Assembly (NCBI GenBank): GCA_963695645.1
Contig: CAVOHC010000012.1
Span: 1,178,001 to 1,242,000, forward strand
Origin: DATBGO01 sp963695645
Lineage (GTDB): Bacteria > Actinomycetota > Actinomycetes > Streptosporangiales > Streptosporangiaceae
Length of the DNA: 64,000 nt
Direction of reading: 5' to 3'
The position numbers and the translations under genes were made by a program. Position 1 is the stretch's first letter. Every line of letters starts with the position of its first letter. Under the pieces are notes generated by a model. That model was given only the letters and a program-made list of their open reading frames with translations. It was not told the DNA's origin and searched no databases. Positions 25,160 through 33,535 of the stretch are shown in pieces.

Positions 25160-25203
25160 CTGCTTGGCAAATCAATCAAAATGCTTGCTATAGTTAGCAG
25201 TAG
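25160..25203 (+). promoter_or_regulatory. AT-rich promoter with inverted repeat upstream of the HbhA-like gene
   Basis: An unusually AT-rich patch in this genome. TTGGCA (about 25164) and TATAGT (25189-25194) could be -35 and -10, though the 19-bp spacing is long. TGCTA-TAGT-TAGCA is a perfect inverted repeat over the -10, a possible operator. Confidence 0.4.
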
Positions 25204-25222
25204 ATGATCCTGAGGAGGAGTC

Positions 25223-25528
25223 ATGACCGAGTCAAAGCCGATAGACCAGGCTCAGGAGGAGATCCTGAAGACGGTCCGCACCAGCCAGGCCGCGGTAGTT
25301 AAGGCGCTCCAGACCCTGGCGAGCACGATCAAGTCGATCACGCCGGATCTGCCCGCTGTGGACGTGCCCCTGGCCGACAAGCTGCCGAAGCCGCAGGAGC
25401 TCGTCGCGGGCGCCTACGACTTCGCCGAGCAGCTGCTGGCCAGCCAGCGCAAGTTCGCCGAGGAAGTCCTGAATGCGACCGCGCCGCTGGCTGGCGGCAA
25501 GGACGCCCCAGCCAAGAAGAGCAGCTAG
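25223..25528 (+). CDS. HbhA/phasin-like helical protein
   Basis: 101 residues, mainly amphipathic helix with an Ala/Lys-rich tail (GGKDAPAKKSS). PLADKLPKPQELVAGAYDFAEQLLASQRKFAEEVL matches the region I remember from mycobacterial heparin-binding haemagglutinin and related actinomycete proteins. No signal peptide. In other actinomycetes such proteins act as surface adhesins or coat lipid or storage granules; which applies here is unknown. GAGGAGG lies 4-5 bp before the ATG and a clear AT-rich promoter precedes it. It stands alone. Confidence 0.72.
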   Translation: MTESKPIDQAQEEILKTVRTSQAAVVKALQTLASTIKSITPDLPAVDVPLADKLPKPQELVAGAYDFAEQLLASQRKFAEEVLNATAPLAGGKDAPAKKSS

Positions 25529-25614
25529 TCAGCGAAGTCACACACCTAGGGCGCGCGGCGAGCCGCAAGCGGCTCGCCGCGTGATCGTCTTTGCTTGCGA
25601 TATCGAGCAAGGCT

Positions 25615-26073
25615 TCAGCCCGGTGGGGCCAGGTCGTGGCGGGCGGTGCAGGCCAGCCAGGTGGCGGCTCCGGTGACCAGCGCCAGCGCGGCCGGGTGGA
25701 ATCCGGCTGCGGTGACGGCCACGGCGCTGGCCGCCAGCGCGGCGAGGACCCGGAGCGCCAGCCGCCGGGGCCGACCGGCACGGATCCGGGCCGCAAACCG
25801 CGTGGCCCGGCGCCGCCGGGTGCCGGAAAACCGCAGTTTCACGGGAAGCCGCCAGCTGGTCTGGCCGCCGGAGGCCGGTGCCGCGGCGATGTCGGCGAGA
25901 GCCTCGCCGCGGCCGAACCTCGTGCGCAGCGCGGTGTAGGCGGCAGCGGCGACAGCGAACCGCTGCGGATCTCCCCCGTCTTCGCGGTCCGGATGGGTGC
26001 CGGCGGCGACCCTGCGCCAGGCTGCCCGCACCTCGTCGTCGGTGAGGTCCGCCCGCGGCGCCAGGCCGAGCAC
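25615..26073 (-). CDS. Membrane J-domain protein
   Basis: The N-terminal 45 residues are a J domain: helix II ...DDEVRAAWRRVAAG, the HPD tripeptide (GTHPDRED), and helix III DPQRFAVAAAAYTALR. A basic linker RRRRATRFAARIRAGRPRR precedes two hydrophobic segments (LALRVLAALAASAVAVTAAGF and ALALVTGAATWLACTA). GTG 26073 is the only ATG/GTG/TTG start but cuts off the conserved DPFAV that begins J domains. A CTG at 26100 overlapping the stop of the upstream ATPase gene would restore it. It is the third gene of the ATPase unit and should recruit DnaK to the membrane near that ATPase. Confidence 0.78.
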   Translation of the reverse strand: MLGLAPRADLTDDEVRAAWRRVAAGTHPDREDGGDPQRFAVAAAAYTALRTRFGRGEALADIAAAPASGGQTSWRLPVKLRFSGTRRRRATRFAARIRAGRPRRLALRVLAALAASAVAVTAAGFHPAALALVTGAATWLACTARHDLAPPG

Positions 26074-26096
26074 CGCAAACGGATCGGTCCGGCCGC

Positions 26097-28058
26097 TCAG
26101 GGCGCCGTCTCCGTCCCGAAGGCCTCATCGAGCAGCGCCGTGAGGCCGGGCGGGACCGGCTCAACAGGGCGGCCGTCCCGGATGGCGGCCGGCGCCTGGT
26201 GCCGAAGCGGCGCGGCCGCAGCCGTCCGCCCGTCTGTATCAGCCGTCTCGGCTGTCTCAGTTCGCTCAGTTATCCCAGCTGTCTCAGCCGTCTGGCCGCC
26301 GACCGCGGCGGGCGCCGCGACCAGGCGCTTGACCTGCACGTAAGTCGCGCCGCCCCGGTAGATATAGGCCGCCTGGCCGACATCGAGGGCCCGGATCAGG
26401 GCCGGGTCGACTACTGGCGCCAGCCGCATCCGGGAAGTGCCCTGATGGCTCCACAGCGGTACGCCGAGCAGCCGCCTGGTGGTATCGGTAACCTTGCGGC
26501 TGCCCGCCAGTGCCGCCACCGGCTCGGGATGCGGGGTACGCAGCAGCCAGATGCCGCCGTCGGCGGCCGCGGCGATCCGGTAGCGCTCGTCCTCTTCAGC
26601 GGCCAGGCCCTGCCAGGACTGCGCCGATACCTGCACGGCGAGCCCGAGCGAGCGGGCGCGCTCGTACAGCTGCCAGATCGGCAGCCGCCGCGAGACCGCG
26701 CTGAACTCGTCGACGGCCAGCAGGATCTGCCTGCCGCCGCCGGCCTGCCCGAGGCCGCCAGGCCCGGCTGTCGCATAGCTGGCCAGCAGGTCAACCAGGG
26801 CACGGGCCTGGCTCTCGGCGACGCTGGTCTCCGCGGTGCCCTCCAGGATGCAGTACCAGGCGTCGGCATCGCCGAAACCGCCCGGCCCGTCAAGCCCGCC
26901 GCCAAGCCGCCGGAACAGGGTGCGGAACCGTAACGCGATGTCCCCGGTCTGCCGGGCGGCCGCGCGGATCAGCGCATGCGCGTCGTCGTGCTCAGCCGCG
27001 GAGTACGCCATGGTCAGCCAGCCGGGGTCGAGCCGGGCGAGGAAACCGGCGGTGTCTCGCGGCGGCCCGGGCGGCGCCTCGACGGCCAGCGCCACGACTG
27101 CCTCCATGACGTCGGCGTAGTAGGCGGCGCCGCCGGTTCCGTGTTCGATCAGGTCGACCAGCGTGGTGATCAGCTGGCCGGCTGGCAGTGCCCAGAGCGA
27201 CAGGCTGGCCTCATCAGGCCAGACCGCGGTGCGGGCCGCGCCGGCGGCGCGCAGCACCCGGCGGGCCCGGTCGGCGATCCGCCTGGCGTCGCTGCCGCCC
27301 TTGCAGTCCAGCACGACCAGCAGCGGGAGGCTGCCGGTGCCTGCCGCGTGGCGGTGCAGCGCGCTGGTGACGAAGCCGGCCCAGAGCCTGAGCAGCAGGG
27401 TGGTCTTGCCGGTGCCTGTCGTGCCGATCACCACCTGGTGGGACCGCATCCGCTGGTAGGGGATGACGGCGGCCTGGCGCGCCGGATGACCGACGGCGCG
27501 GATCACGGCACCGGCGATGAGGTCCCCGTTATTGCTGTTCAAAGGCACCGATCCGGGCGCGGCTATCCTGGCTCGCGCGCTACGCGCCTGGTGCCGCCAC
27601 TGCCGCAGGTCGAATGCGACAGCGGCCGCCGGTGACAGGCCGCCGGATCCTGCCTGCATCGAGCGGATCCGGTAGGACCAGGCCAGACCGCCGGCGGCCA
27701 GGCCGATGGGGATCGCCGCCGGGGCGATGACAGCCGCGGCGGCCGGATACCCGCCGGCTGCGCCGTCCCGCCACATGGCGAGCCAGGCCTGGTAGGGCGC
27801 CTGCGGCAGGCCGGCCCAGCCGCGGCTGACGGCGACGGCGGAAAGCCAGACGGCCACCATCGGCGCGCACCACAACGCGGCACGGTACAGGCGGGCCGGC
27901 TGCCAGCCCGCCAGCCAGGCCGCCCAGACGCTGATTACCGCGCACAGCGACACCGGCGCGGCCACGATGATGAGGGCAGCCGCGGCGGCGATCTTGATCA
28001 GCCGGACGGCGAGCCGGACAGCGGCCTGGACCGCGAGCAGGCTCAGCCAGCGGCTCAT
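26097..28058 (-). CDS. Membrane-anchored FtsK/TraG-type DNA-transfer ATPase
   Basis: 653 residues. Three hydrophobic segments (about 10-50, 62-79, 105-128) precede a RecA-like motor domain: Walker A GTTGTGKTT (212-220), a DCKGG block (251-255), and Walker B ILLAVDEFSAV (445-455). The C-terminal part ends in a Glu/Thr repeat and a Pro-rich tail. This layout is that of type IV coupling proteins and of ATPases in actinomycete conjugative elements. ATG 28058 overlaps the stop of the upstream gene (TGATG). The open frame extends 197 codons upstream but is antisense shadow. No relaxase, integrase or Rep gene is nearby. Confidence 0.82.
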   Translation of the reverse strand: MSRWLSLLAVQAAVRLAVRLIKIAAAAALIIVAAPVSLCAVISVWAAWLAGWQPARLYRAALWCAPMVAVWLSAVAVSRGWAGLPQAPYQAWLAMWRDGAAGGYPAAAAVIAPAAIPIGLAAGGLAWSYRIRSMQAGSGGLSPAAAVAFDLRQWRHQARSARARIAAPGSVPLNSNNGDLIAGAVIRAVGHPARQAAVIPYQRMRSHQVVIGTTGTGKTTLLLRLWAGFVTSALHRHAAGTGSLPLLVVLDCKGGSDARRIADRARRVLRAAGAARTAVWPDEASLSLWALPAGQLITTLVDLIEHGTGGAAYYADVMEAVVALAVEAPPGPPRDTAGFLARLDPGWLTMAYSAAEHDDAHALIRAAARQTGDIALRFRTLFRRLGGGLDGPGGFGDADAWYCILEGTAETSVAESQARALVDLLASYATAGPGGLGQAGGGRQILLAVDEFSAVSRRLPIWQLYERARSLGLAVQVSAQSWQGLAAEEDERYRIAAAADGGIWLLRTPHPEPVAALAGSRKVTDTTRRLLGVPLWSHQGTSRMRLAPVVDPALIRALDVGQAAYIYRGGATYVQVKRLVAAPAAVGGQTAETAGITERTETAETADTDGRTAAAAPLRHQAPAAIRDGRPVEPVPPGLTALLDEAFGTETAP

Positions 28059-28900
28059 CACGTCGTGGCCCCCTCGGTCGCAGTACGGGCCGGCGTGACC
28101 TGCAGTCCGGCCGGCGGCGGCAGCGCGGCGTCCGGGGGCAGGCTGCGGATCTCGATCCTGGCGCTGGCGCTGCCGAGCGCCTCGCGCGCCCGCGCGACCG
28201 TCGGCACGGCGGCCGGCGCGCAGACGTACAGCACGCGGGCGTGCCTGGCAGGCTTGCCGGGGACCCGCGCCTCGGCGGCCGGGCAGCCATAGTCGCCGGT
28301 GCGGGTCAGCAGCTCCCGCATGATCGCCGCGGTCCTGCTGACCGTCTTGCGGGTGAGTTCGGCCTCGATGGCCCAGCACTCGCCAGCCCACGCGACCGCC
28401 GCCTCGCTCGGCCAGTGCACCTCCCCATCCGGGAAGTGCTCCCGGAGCCCGACCCGGCCGCCGGCCCGCGCGCGCAGCCGGCGCTCGCTGCGCCAGTAGG
28501 CGCCTCCGGCGGCATAGCCGGATGCCGACTCCAGTGCGAGCCTGGCCGCGGTCACCGCCCGGATGTGTGCCAGCCTGGCCAGCGCGGGCGGGGCGGGGGA
28601 GTAGGCCAGGCCGCAGCTGGCCAGCCCCGCCCTGGTCAGCCAGATCCACGAGGCGCCGGGACCGAGCCGGGCCGACTCGGCTAACCGCCGATCGCGCCAG
28701 CCGGCCACGATCGCGCGGGCCCGCGCCTCGCTGACCCCGAGCACGACCGCCAGGTGGTCGAGCTGGACGCCGTACATCTCGGCGGCGAACAGCAGGCCGC
28801 CGATGTCACGCTCGCCGATGTCGCGAGCCGCGGCGAGCCGCCCGGCACCGGTCCCGGCCCGGCCACGTCCGGCAGCTGACGCCCCTGCTGGCGGGATCAC
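28058..28900 (-). CDS. Replication-relaxation (Replic_Relax)-like winged-helix/nuclease-fold protein
   Basis: 280 residues. The N-terminal 100 residues look like a winged helix (IGGLLFAAEMYGVQLDHLAVVLGVSEARARAIVAGWRDRRL). The middle, EHFPDGEVHWPS...CWAIEAELTRKTVSRTAAIMREL (about 150-198), has the PDG...ExELtxK arrangement of the Replic_Relax family, which resembles PD-(D/E)XK nucleases. A Rossmann-like tail follows (ARVLYVCAPAAVPTVAR). Family members occur on actinomycete plasmids and integrative elements. GTG start without a clear ribosome site. It is translationally coupled to the ATPase gene downstream. Confidence 0.7.
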   Translation of the reverse strand: MIPPAGASAAGRGRAGTGAGRLAAARDIGERDIGGLLFAAEMYGVQLDHLAVVLGVSEARARAIVAGWRDRRLAESARLGPGASWIWLTRAGLASCGLAYSPAPPALARLAHIRAVTAARLALESASGYAAGGAYWRSERRLRARAGGRVGLREHFPDGEVHWPSEAAVAWAGECWAIEAELTRKTVSRTAAIMRELLTRTGDYGCPAAEARVPGKPARHARVLYVCAPAAVPTVARAREALGSASARIEIRSLPPDAALPPPAGLQVTPARTATEGATT

Positions 28901-29105
28901 AGGTTCATCACATCATGCAATCGGCCCGATGCCACCCATACCGGCCGCCGGACACGGCGAGCACGGGACCCGGTGCTGGTGCCGGCGATGGCGGTACGGC
29001 ACAATGTGACGCGGAACACTGGAGCATTGCCGTGCCGTGGCAGGCCGCCTGTGAGCACCGAGGCCGTAGGGGAAGACGAGCCTCGTCTGCTGGCTGGGAG
29101 GTCAA

Positions 29106-29699
29106 GTGTCCGTACGTGGCGTGCTGCAGGTCCATTCCGCGCCCCCGGCGCTGAGCCCGCATGTCGAGTGGGCAGTGTCCGGGGTGCTTGGCGTTGCCCT
29201 GACCCTGCCGTGGGTCGATCAGCCCGCGTCGCCGGGGATGCTGCGAGCGGAGCTGACCTGGCAGGGGCGGCCAGGCTGTGCCGCGGCGCTGACGTCGGCG
29301 CTGGCCGGATGGAACCTGCTCAGGTTCGAGGTGACCGAGGAAGCCAGCCCGGGCTGCGACGCGGTCCGTTATAGCTGTACGCCGTCACTCGGAACGTTCT
29401 CCGCCGTCACCTCGGCCAGCGGCGACATCCTGGTGCCGGAGGGCAGGCTGCGGGCGGCCATGACGCTGGCGGCGTCCGCCGTGCCCGGCGCTTCGGCCCG
29501 GACCGCGGCCATGGGCTCCGAAGCCGGCGGCGACATCGGCATCCTCAGGGAAACGCACGCCCCGCGCCATCCGGCACTAGGCGGGTCGCTGGAGGCGGAG
29601 CTCGCCCTGCTGCTCGGCCAGCCCTGGGACGACGAGCTTGAGCCGTTCCGGCACGCCGCGGCCGGCGCTCCGGTGCGCTGGCTGCACGCCACCGGCTGA
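29106..29699 (+). CDS. DUF3145 family protein
   Basis: 197 residues, soluble, from an actinobacterial family of unknown function that I recall near fatty-acid synthesis genes. RGVLQVHSAPPALSPHVEWAVSGVLG, TWQGRPGCAAALTSALAGWNLLRFEVTEE and GDILVPEGRLRAAM are the recognisable blocks. GTG 29106 follows GGGAGG at 5 bp. Here it is separated from the fab genes by about 5 kb. A strong hairpin terminates it. Confidence 0.88.
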   Translation: MSVRGVLQVHSAPPALSPHVEWAVSGVLGVALTLPWVDQPASPGMLRAELTWQGRPGCAAALTSALAGWNLLRFEVTEEASPGCDAVRYSCTPSLGTFSAVTSASGDILVPEGRLRAAMTLAASAVPGASARTAAMGSEAGGDIGILRETHAPRHPALGGSLEAELALLLGQPWDDELEPFRHAAAGAPVRWLHATG

Positions 29700-29715
29700 C
29701 CTGGGCGTAACGAAA

Positions 29716-29745
29716 GGCGGCCGCCCGGATTACCGGGCGGCCGCC
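29716..29745. terminator. Perfect 13-bp hairpin, bidirectional terminator
   Basis: GGCGGCCGCCCGG (29716-29728), loop ATTA, then CCGGGCGGCCGCC (29733-29745). It lies midway between the ends of the DUF3145 gene and the convergent secreted-protein gene. No long T-run on either side, but the stem is perfect. Confidence 0.8.
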
Positions 29746-29765
29746 ATTCTCGTTAGGTGGCTCGG

Positions 29766-30494
29766 TCAGGGATGGATGATGCCCTGGCCGAATGCGATGG
29801 ATGGCAGGTAGCCAACGCTGCCCGGGAAGATGACCGTAAAGCGCCCGGCGTTCTGCCGGATGGCGACCGACCTGGCGTAGCTCAGCAGGCAGGCCCCGAC
29901 GCCATGGCTGTTGGTGAAAGCCACGCACAGGAAGGTGTGGCCAGTCCTGAAGATCAGCGGCTCGTGCGCCACCGGGTGGCCGAAGCTGACCAGCGTCCCG
30001 GTGACCGTGAAGGTCTGCCGGTAGTTGAAGAAGATGTTCGCCCTGAGGCGCGTCGGGTAGCGCAGCACGACCTGAGTGACCGGCAGGCTAGTCGAGGAGT
30101 GGTAAACGAGGCTCCCGCTGTAGGCGGCCGTGATGTGGTGGACGCCCGGGAGCAGGCTGCTGGTGGTGCAGGTAGCCCGGTAGTGGCCGGAGGAGAAGTG
30201 CAGCGGCTGGCTTGAGCAGCCCGGAATGGGAGAGGTCCCGTTCTTGAACCCGACGGTGCCGACGCCGAGACTCGGGGTGACCACCGCGGTGAACGTCACC
30301 GGCTGGAGGTAGAAGGTCGGGCTGTGCGACGTGCTGAGGATGGTGGAGGTAGGAATGAGAGTCGGCGCGGCGCTCGCGGCGCTCGCGGCGCCGGCCCACA
30401 GCCCGGTGGCCGGTAGCGCGATTCCGGACAGCAATGCGGCGCCCAGCACGATGGCGCGCGCTCGGCCGAGAATGCGGTGAACAGATTTGTGCAC
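29766..30494 (-). CDS. Secreted protein with Ig-like beta domain
   Basis: 242 residues. A signal peptide spans about 1-42: basic MHKSVHRILGRAR, hydrophobic core, and ASAASA before the likely cleavage. The mature part starts with an Ig-like repeat of the kind used in bacterial surface proteins (TFTAVVTPSLGVGTVGFKNGTSPIPGC...YRATCTTSSLLPGVHHITAAYSGS), with a pair of Cys that could form a disulfide. A second beta-rich part follows, also with a Cys pair. No enzymatic motif or anchor. Probably a cell-wall or extracellular protein. Confidence 0.72.
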   Translation of the reverse strand: MHKSVHRILGRARAIVLGAALLSGIALPATGLWAGAASAASAAPTLIPTSTILSTSHSPTFYLQPVTFTAVVTPSLGVGTVGFKNGTSPIPGCSSQPLHFSSGHYRATCTTSSLLPGVHHITAAYSGSLVYHSSTSLPVTQVVLRYPTRLRANIFFNYRQTFTVTGTLVSFGHPVAHEPLIFRTGHTFLCVAFTNSHGVGACLLSYARSVAIRQNAGRFTVIFPGSVGYLPSIAFGQGIIHP

Positions 30495-30754
30495 GGCGAT
30501 CCTTCTTTCTCCTGGCTACCGGCGACGCCGGCTTGTCACAGTGGGACAGTTGCTGATTGCTGAGCGTAACAGGCAGTAACTCTCAGTGAAAGGCTCTAGC
30601 CCTCGCGACACGAGCTGTTCGTGCAGGTCAGCAGCGGTCGACGGGCCGAATGGGGGGAATCTCCATTCTGGGCTGGCTGCGCGGCGGGCTCGGGGCCAGC
30701 GCCCATGCGACGATGAGGGCACGAACGGCGGCAGGAACGGCGGTTGAGCTCGCG

Positions 30755-31816
30755 GTGACGACGCGGAAGATCATCATCGACTGCGACCCGGGCATCGACG
30801 ACGCGCTGGCCCTGGTGTGCGCGCACGGCAGCCCGGGCTTGCGGCTGTGCGGGGTGACGACGGTGGCCGGCAACGTGCCGCTCGGCTTGGCCACGGCCAA
30901 CGCGCTGCGGGTGGCAGACTTCGCCGGCATCCGGGAGGTGCCGGTGGTAGCGGGCAGCGCGGGCCCGCTGCTGCGGCCGGGCCTGGATGCCCGGCACGTG
31001 CACGGCTCTTCGGGGCTGGGCGGTGCGCTGCTGCCGGCGCCGTCCTCCCGGGCGGCTCCGGGTCACGCGGTGGACTTCCTGATCGAGACGACCGGAGCGG
31101 CGCCCGGGGAGATCACCCTGATCGCGGTCGGCCCGCTCACCAACATCGCCCTCGCGGTGCGCCGGGAGCCGCGCCTGGCCGGCTGGGTCCGGGACTTCGT
31201 GATCATGGGCGGGTCGGCGGGCCGGGGCAACGCGACGCCGGCCGCGGAGTTCAATATCGGGGCTGACCCCGAGGCGGCCGCGATAGTTTTCGGCGCCGGA
31301 TGGACCGTGACCATGGTCGGCCTTGACGTCACCCGCCAGGCCAGGGCGACCGCCGAGGTGCTGGACCGGATGCGCGAGCTTGGCAGGCTCGCGGATGAAC
31401 TGCTGCTGCCCGCCCTGTCCGGGTACCGCGCGGCAAGCGGGGAGCCGTCGGCAGCAGGCGGCGCGGGGCCGGCCGTGAGCGGCGGGGCGGCAGCGGGCGG
31501 TGCGGACGCGGCGGCAGCTGGCGGTTCACCGGCGGCCGGGGGCGTGCCGGGCGAGGCCGGGGATCGTGGGCCGGCGGTACATGATGTCTGTGCGGTCGCC
31601 CACGTGGCGTGGCCAGGGCTGATCGGCTGCCAGCCGGCCCGGGTCGAGGTGGAGACGCACGGTCGGTGGACCTCGGGGATGACGGTCACCGATTTCGGTG
31701 CCGCGCCCGGCGTCCGCAACGCGATGGTGGCAACCGAGATCGACGTGACCACCTTCTGGGACCGGGTACTCAGTGCCTACGCGCGCGCCGCGGCCGCGAT
31801 GCCGGAGCCTGCCTGA
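30755..31816 (+). CDS. Inosine-uridine-type nucleoside hydrolase
   Basis: 353 residues. KIIIDCDPGIDDALAL is the calcium-binding signature DxDPGxDD. ITLIAVGPLTNIALAV and IMGGSAGRGNATPAAEFNIGADPEAAAIV are the other conserved blocks, and VHDVCAVAHVAWP supplies the C-terminal His-Asp. It should hydrolyse purine or pyrimidine nucleosides in salvage. An Ala/Gly-rich insertion of about 45 residues before that block is unusual. GTG 30755 begins just before the signature; ATG 30713 is possible. Three tandem repeats span its stop codon. Confidence 0.9.
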   Translation: MTTRKIIIDCDPGIDDALALVCAHGSPGLRLCGVTTVAGNVPLGLATANALRVADFAGIREVPVVAGSAGPLLRPGLDARHVHGSSGLGGALLPAPSSRAAPGHAVDFLIETTGAAPGEITLIAVGPLTNIALAVRREPRLAGWVRDFVIMGGSAGRGNATPAAEFNIGADPEAAAIVFGAGWTVTMVGLDVTRQARATAEVLDRMRELGRLADELLLPALSGYRAASGEPSAAGGAGPAVSGGAAAGGADAAAAGGSPAAGGVPGEAGDRGPAVHDVCAVAHVAWPGLIGCQPARVEVETHGRWTSGMTVTDFGAAPGVRNAMVATEIDVTTFWDRVLSAYARAAAAMPEPA

Positions 31817-31870
31817 CCCGCGACGGAGCCTGCCTGACGCCCGCGAGGGAGCCTGCCCGACGCCCGCGAG
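31804..31870. repeat. Three tandem 21-23-bp repeats spanning the nucleoside hydrolase stop codon
   Basis: GGAGCCTGCCTGAC-type units lie at 31804-31824, 31825-31847 and 31848-31870. The first contains the stop codon TGA of the gene; the others carry copies of it downstream. They look like slippage duplications rather than a regulatory array. Confidence 0.8.
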
Positions 31871-31944
31871 TACGTTATGAAATGCCTTGAATCGATTGCG
31901 TAGACTAGGTTCACGACTGATTCCGTTGCACGGGGCCCGAATTT

Positions 31945-32673
31945 ATGACTAATCCGCAAGACACGTCCGCTTCGAGGTCGCTGTCGGCGACGCCGCGTAC
32001 CAGGCACCGGCGGCTGCGCGAGCAGGGCCGCAGCGACCGGTCCGAGCTGCTCGCCGTGCTGCGCGCCGGGCTCGTCGCCCATCTGGGCGTCATCATCGAC
32101 GGCGTGCCCATGGTCGTGCCGACCGGGTACGGCTTCGACGACGAGCAGGTCTACGTGCACGGCTCGGTCGCCAGCCGCAGCCTTGGCACCGGCGACGCGG
32201 TGGCGTGCCTGACCATCACGGTCCTTGATGGCCTGGTACTGGCCAGGTCGGTGTTCGAGCACGCGGTCAACTACCGGAGCGCGATGATCTACGCGGTGCC
32301 GCGGCTGGTCACCGACCCGGGCGAGAAGATCGAGGGCTTGCGCGCGCTGTCCGAGCATATGGCGCCCGGGCAATGGGACTACGCAAGGCGGCCGAGCCGC
32401 AAGGAACTCGCCGCGACCACGCTGCTCGCGCTGGCGCTGGACGAGGCGTCGGTCAAGGTCCGCAGCGGGCCGCCGGACGACGCCGGCAGCCCGGACAGCG
32501 CGCTCGGCCGTTGGGCGGGCGAGCTGCCGCTCGCGTCGTTCTGGCAGCAGCCGGTGGCCGATCCCGCGCTGCCCGCGGGCACTGCGGTTCCGGCGCATAT
32601 CCGGGACCGGGCGGGCCGGGCCGCATACTGTCCGGATGCGCCGGTAGATTCGCGTCATGCCCGCCCAGTCTGA
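31945..32673 (+). CDS. Pyridoxamine 5'-phosphate oxidase-like (Nim-type) flavin-fold protein
   Basis: 242 residues with an FMN-binding split-barrel fold: LRAGLVAHLGVIIDGVPMVVPTGYGFDDEQVYVHGSVASRSLG is the typical beginning of the Nim/PPOX-like group, followed by NYRSAMIYAVPRLV. The redox substrate is unknown. The first 30 residues are basic and Ser/Thr-rich. A TAGACT at 31901 may be the -10 element. The last 17 bp overlap the start of the next gene, indicating translational coupling. Confidence 0.82.
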   Translation: MTNPQDTSASRSLSATPRTRHRRLREQGRSDRSELLAVLRAGLVAHLGVIIDGVPMVVPTGYGFDDEQVYVHGSVASRSLGTGDAVACLTITVLDGLVLARSVFEHAVNYRSAMIYAVPRLVTDPGEKIEGLRALSEHMAPGQWDYARRPSRKELAATTLLALALDEASVKVRSGPPDDAGSPDSALGRWAGELPLASFWQQPVADPALPAGTAVPAHIRDRAGRAAYCPDAPVDSRHARPV

Positions 32674-33475
32674 AAAGGCAGCCCGGTTTCTGGCTTTGCA
32701 TGACGGCAGCTCGCCGCTGCTGATGCCGAACGCGTGGGACCGCGGCTCGGCGAGGCTCTTCGCCTCGCTCGGGTTCGCTGCGCTGGCGACCACGAGCAGC
32801 GGCTTCGCCGCAACGCTCGGGCAGCTCGACGGATCGGTCACCCGTGCTGAGGCGATCGCGCACGCTGCGTGGATCGCCGGGGCGACCGACCTGCCGGTCT
32901 CGGCCGACCTGGAGAACTGCTTCGCCGACGATCCTGACGGCGTGGCGCAGACCGTGCGGCTCGCGCTGGGCACCGGGCTGGCGGGCTGCTCGGTCGAGGA
33001 TTTCGCCCGGCGCGATGACGTACCGATCTATGACCCGGTGCTGGCGGCCGACCGGGTGACCGCCGCCGCCGAGGTCGCGCATGGCGGGCCCGTCCGGCTG
33101 GTGCTGACGGCCCGGGCGGAGAACTGCCTGCACGGCCGGCATGATCTGGCCGACACCATCGCGAGGCTGCAGAGCTATCAGGAAGCGGGCGCGGACGTGC
33201 TGTTTGCTCCTGGCCTCACCCGGGCCGATGAGCTGCGGCAGCTGGTTGCGGCCGTGGACCGGCCGGTCAGCGTGCTTGCGCTGGCAGGGATGCCGCTGGT
33301 AGCGGAGCTCGCCGAGATCGGGGTGCGCCGGATCTCGGTGGGCGGGGCGTTCGCCTTCGCCGCGCTGGACGCGGCCGCGCAGGCCGCCCGCGAGCTGCGC
33401 GAGGAGGGCAGCTACGGGTACTGGGACCGGGCCAGGCCGGGTGCCGCCGCAGCACGCGACGCCTTCGGGGCGTGA
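32657..33475 (+). CDS. Isocitrate lyase / phosphoenolpyruvate mutase family protein
   Basis: A 272-residue TIM barrel of the ICL/PEPM superfamily. LLMPNAWDRGSARLFASLGFAALATTSSGFAA at the N-terminus, LPVSADLENCFADDP with acidic metal ligands, VEDFARRDDVPIYDP, and LTARAENCLHGRHDL are the family blocks. The usual KKCGH catalytic loop of isocitrate lyase is absent, so it belongs to the oxaloacetate-decarboxylase/carboxyphosphonoenolpyruvate-like subgroup; the reaction is not known. It starts inside the end of the flavin-fold gene. Confidence 0.88.
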   Translation: MPAQSEKAARFLALHDGSSPLLMPNAWDRGSARLFASLGFAALATTSSGFAATLGQLDGSVTRAEAIAHAAWIAGATDLPVSADLENCFADDPDGVAQTVRLALGTGLAGCSVEDFARRDDVPIYDPVLAADRVTAAAEVAHGGPVRLVLTARAENCLHGRHDLADTIARLQSYQEAGADVLFAPGLTRADELRQLVAAVDRPVSVLALAGMPLVAELAEIGVRRISVGGAFAFAALDAAAQAARELREEGSYGYWDRARPGAAAARDAFGA

Positions 33476-33535
33476 GCCCGCGGCGGGCCCGCGGCGCGCC
33501 GGTCAGTCCGGGCGCCTGCGCCTGATCGCCGTCGC

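Noticed and set aside
25024..25224. 66-codon minus-strand frame in the leuA-HbhA gap
   Set aside because: Runs over the AT-rich promoter of the HbhA-like gene, without a ribosome site or family match.
28059..28649. 197-codon upstream extension of the DNA-transfer ATPase frame
   Set aside because: It runs antisense-in-frame through the Replic_Relax-like gene, has no family likeness, and the ATG at 28058 is coupled (TGATG) to the upstream stop.
25615..28900. Complete integrative conjugative element
   Set aside because: No integrase, excisionase, Rep, relaxase or direct-repeat att sites are seen within or beside the three genes.
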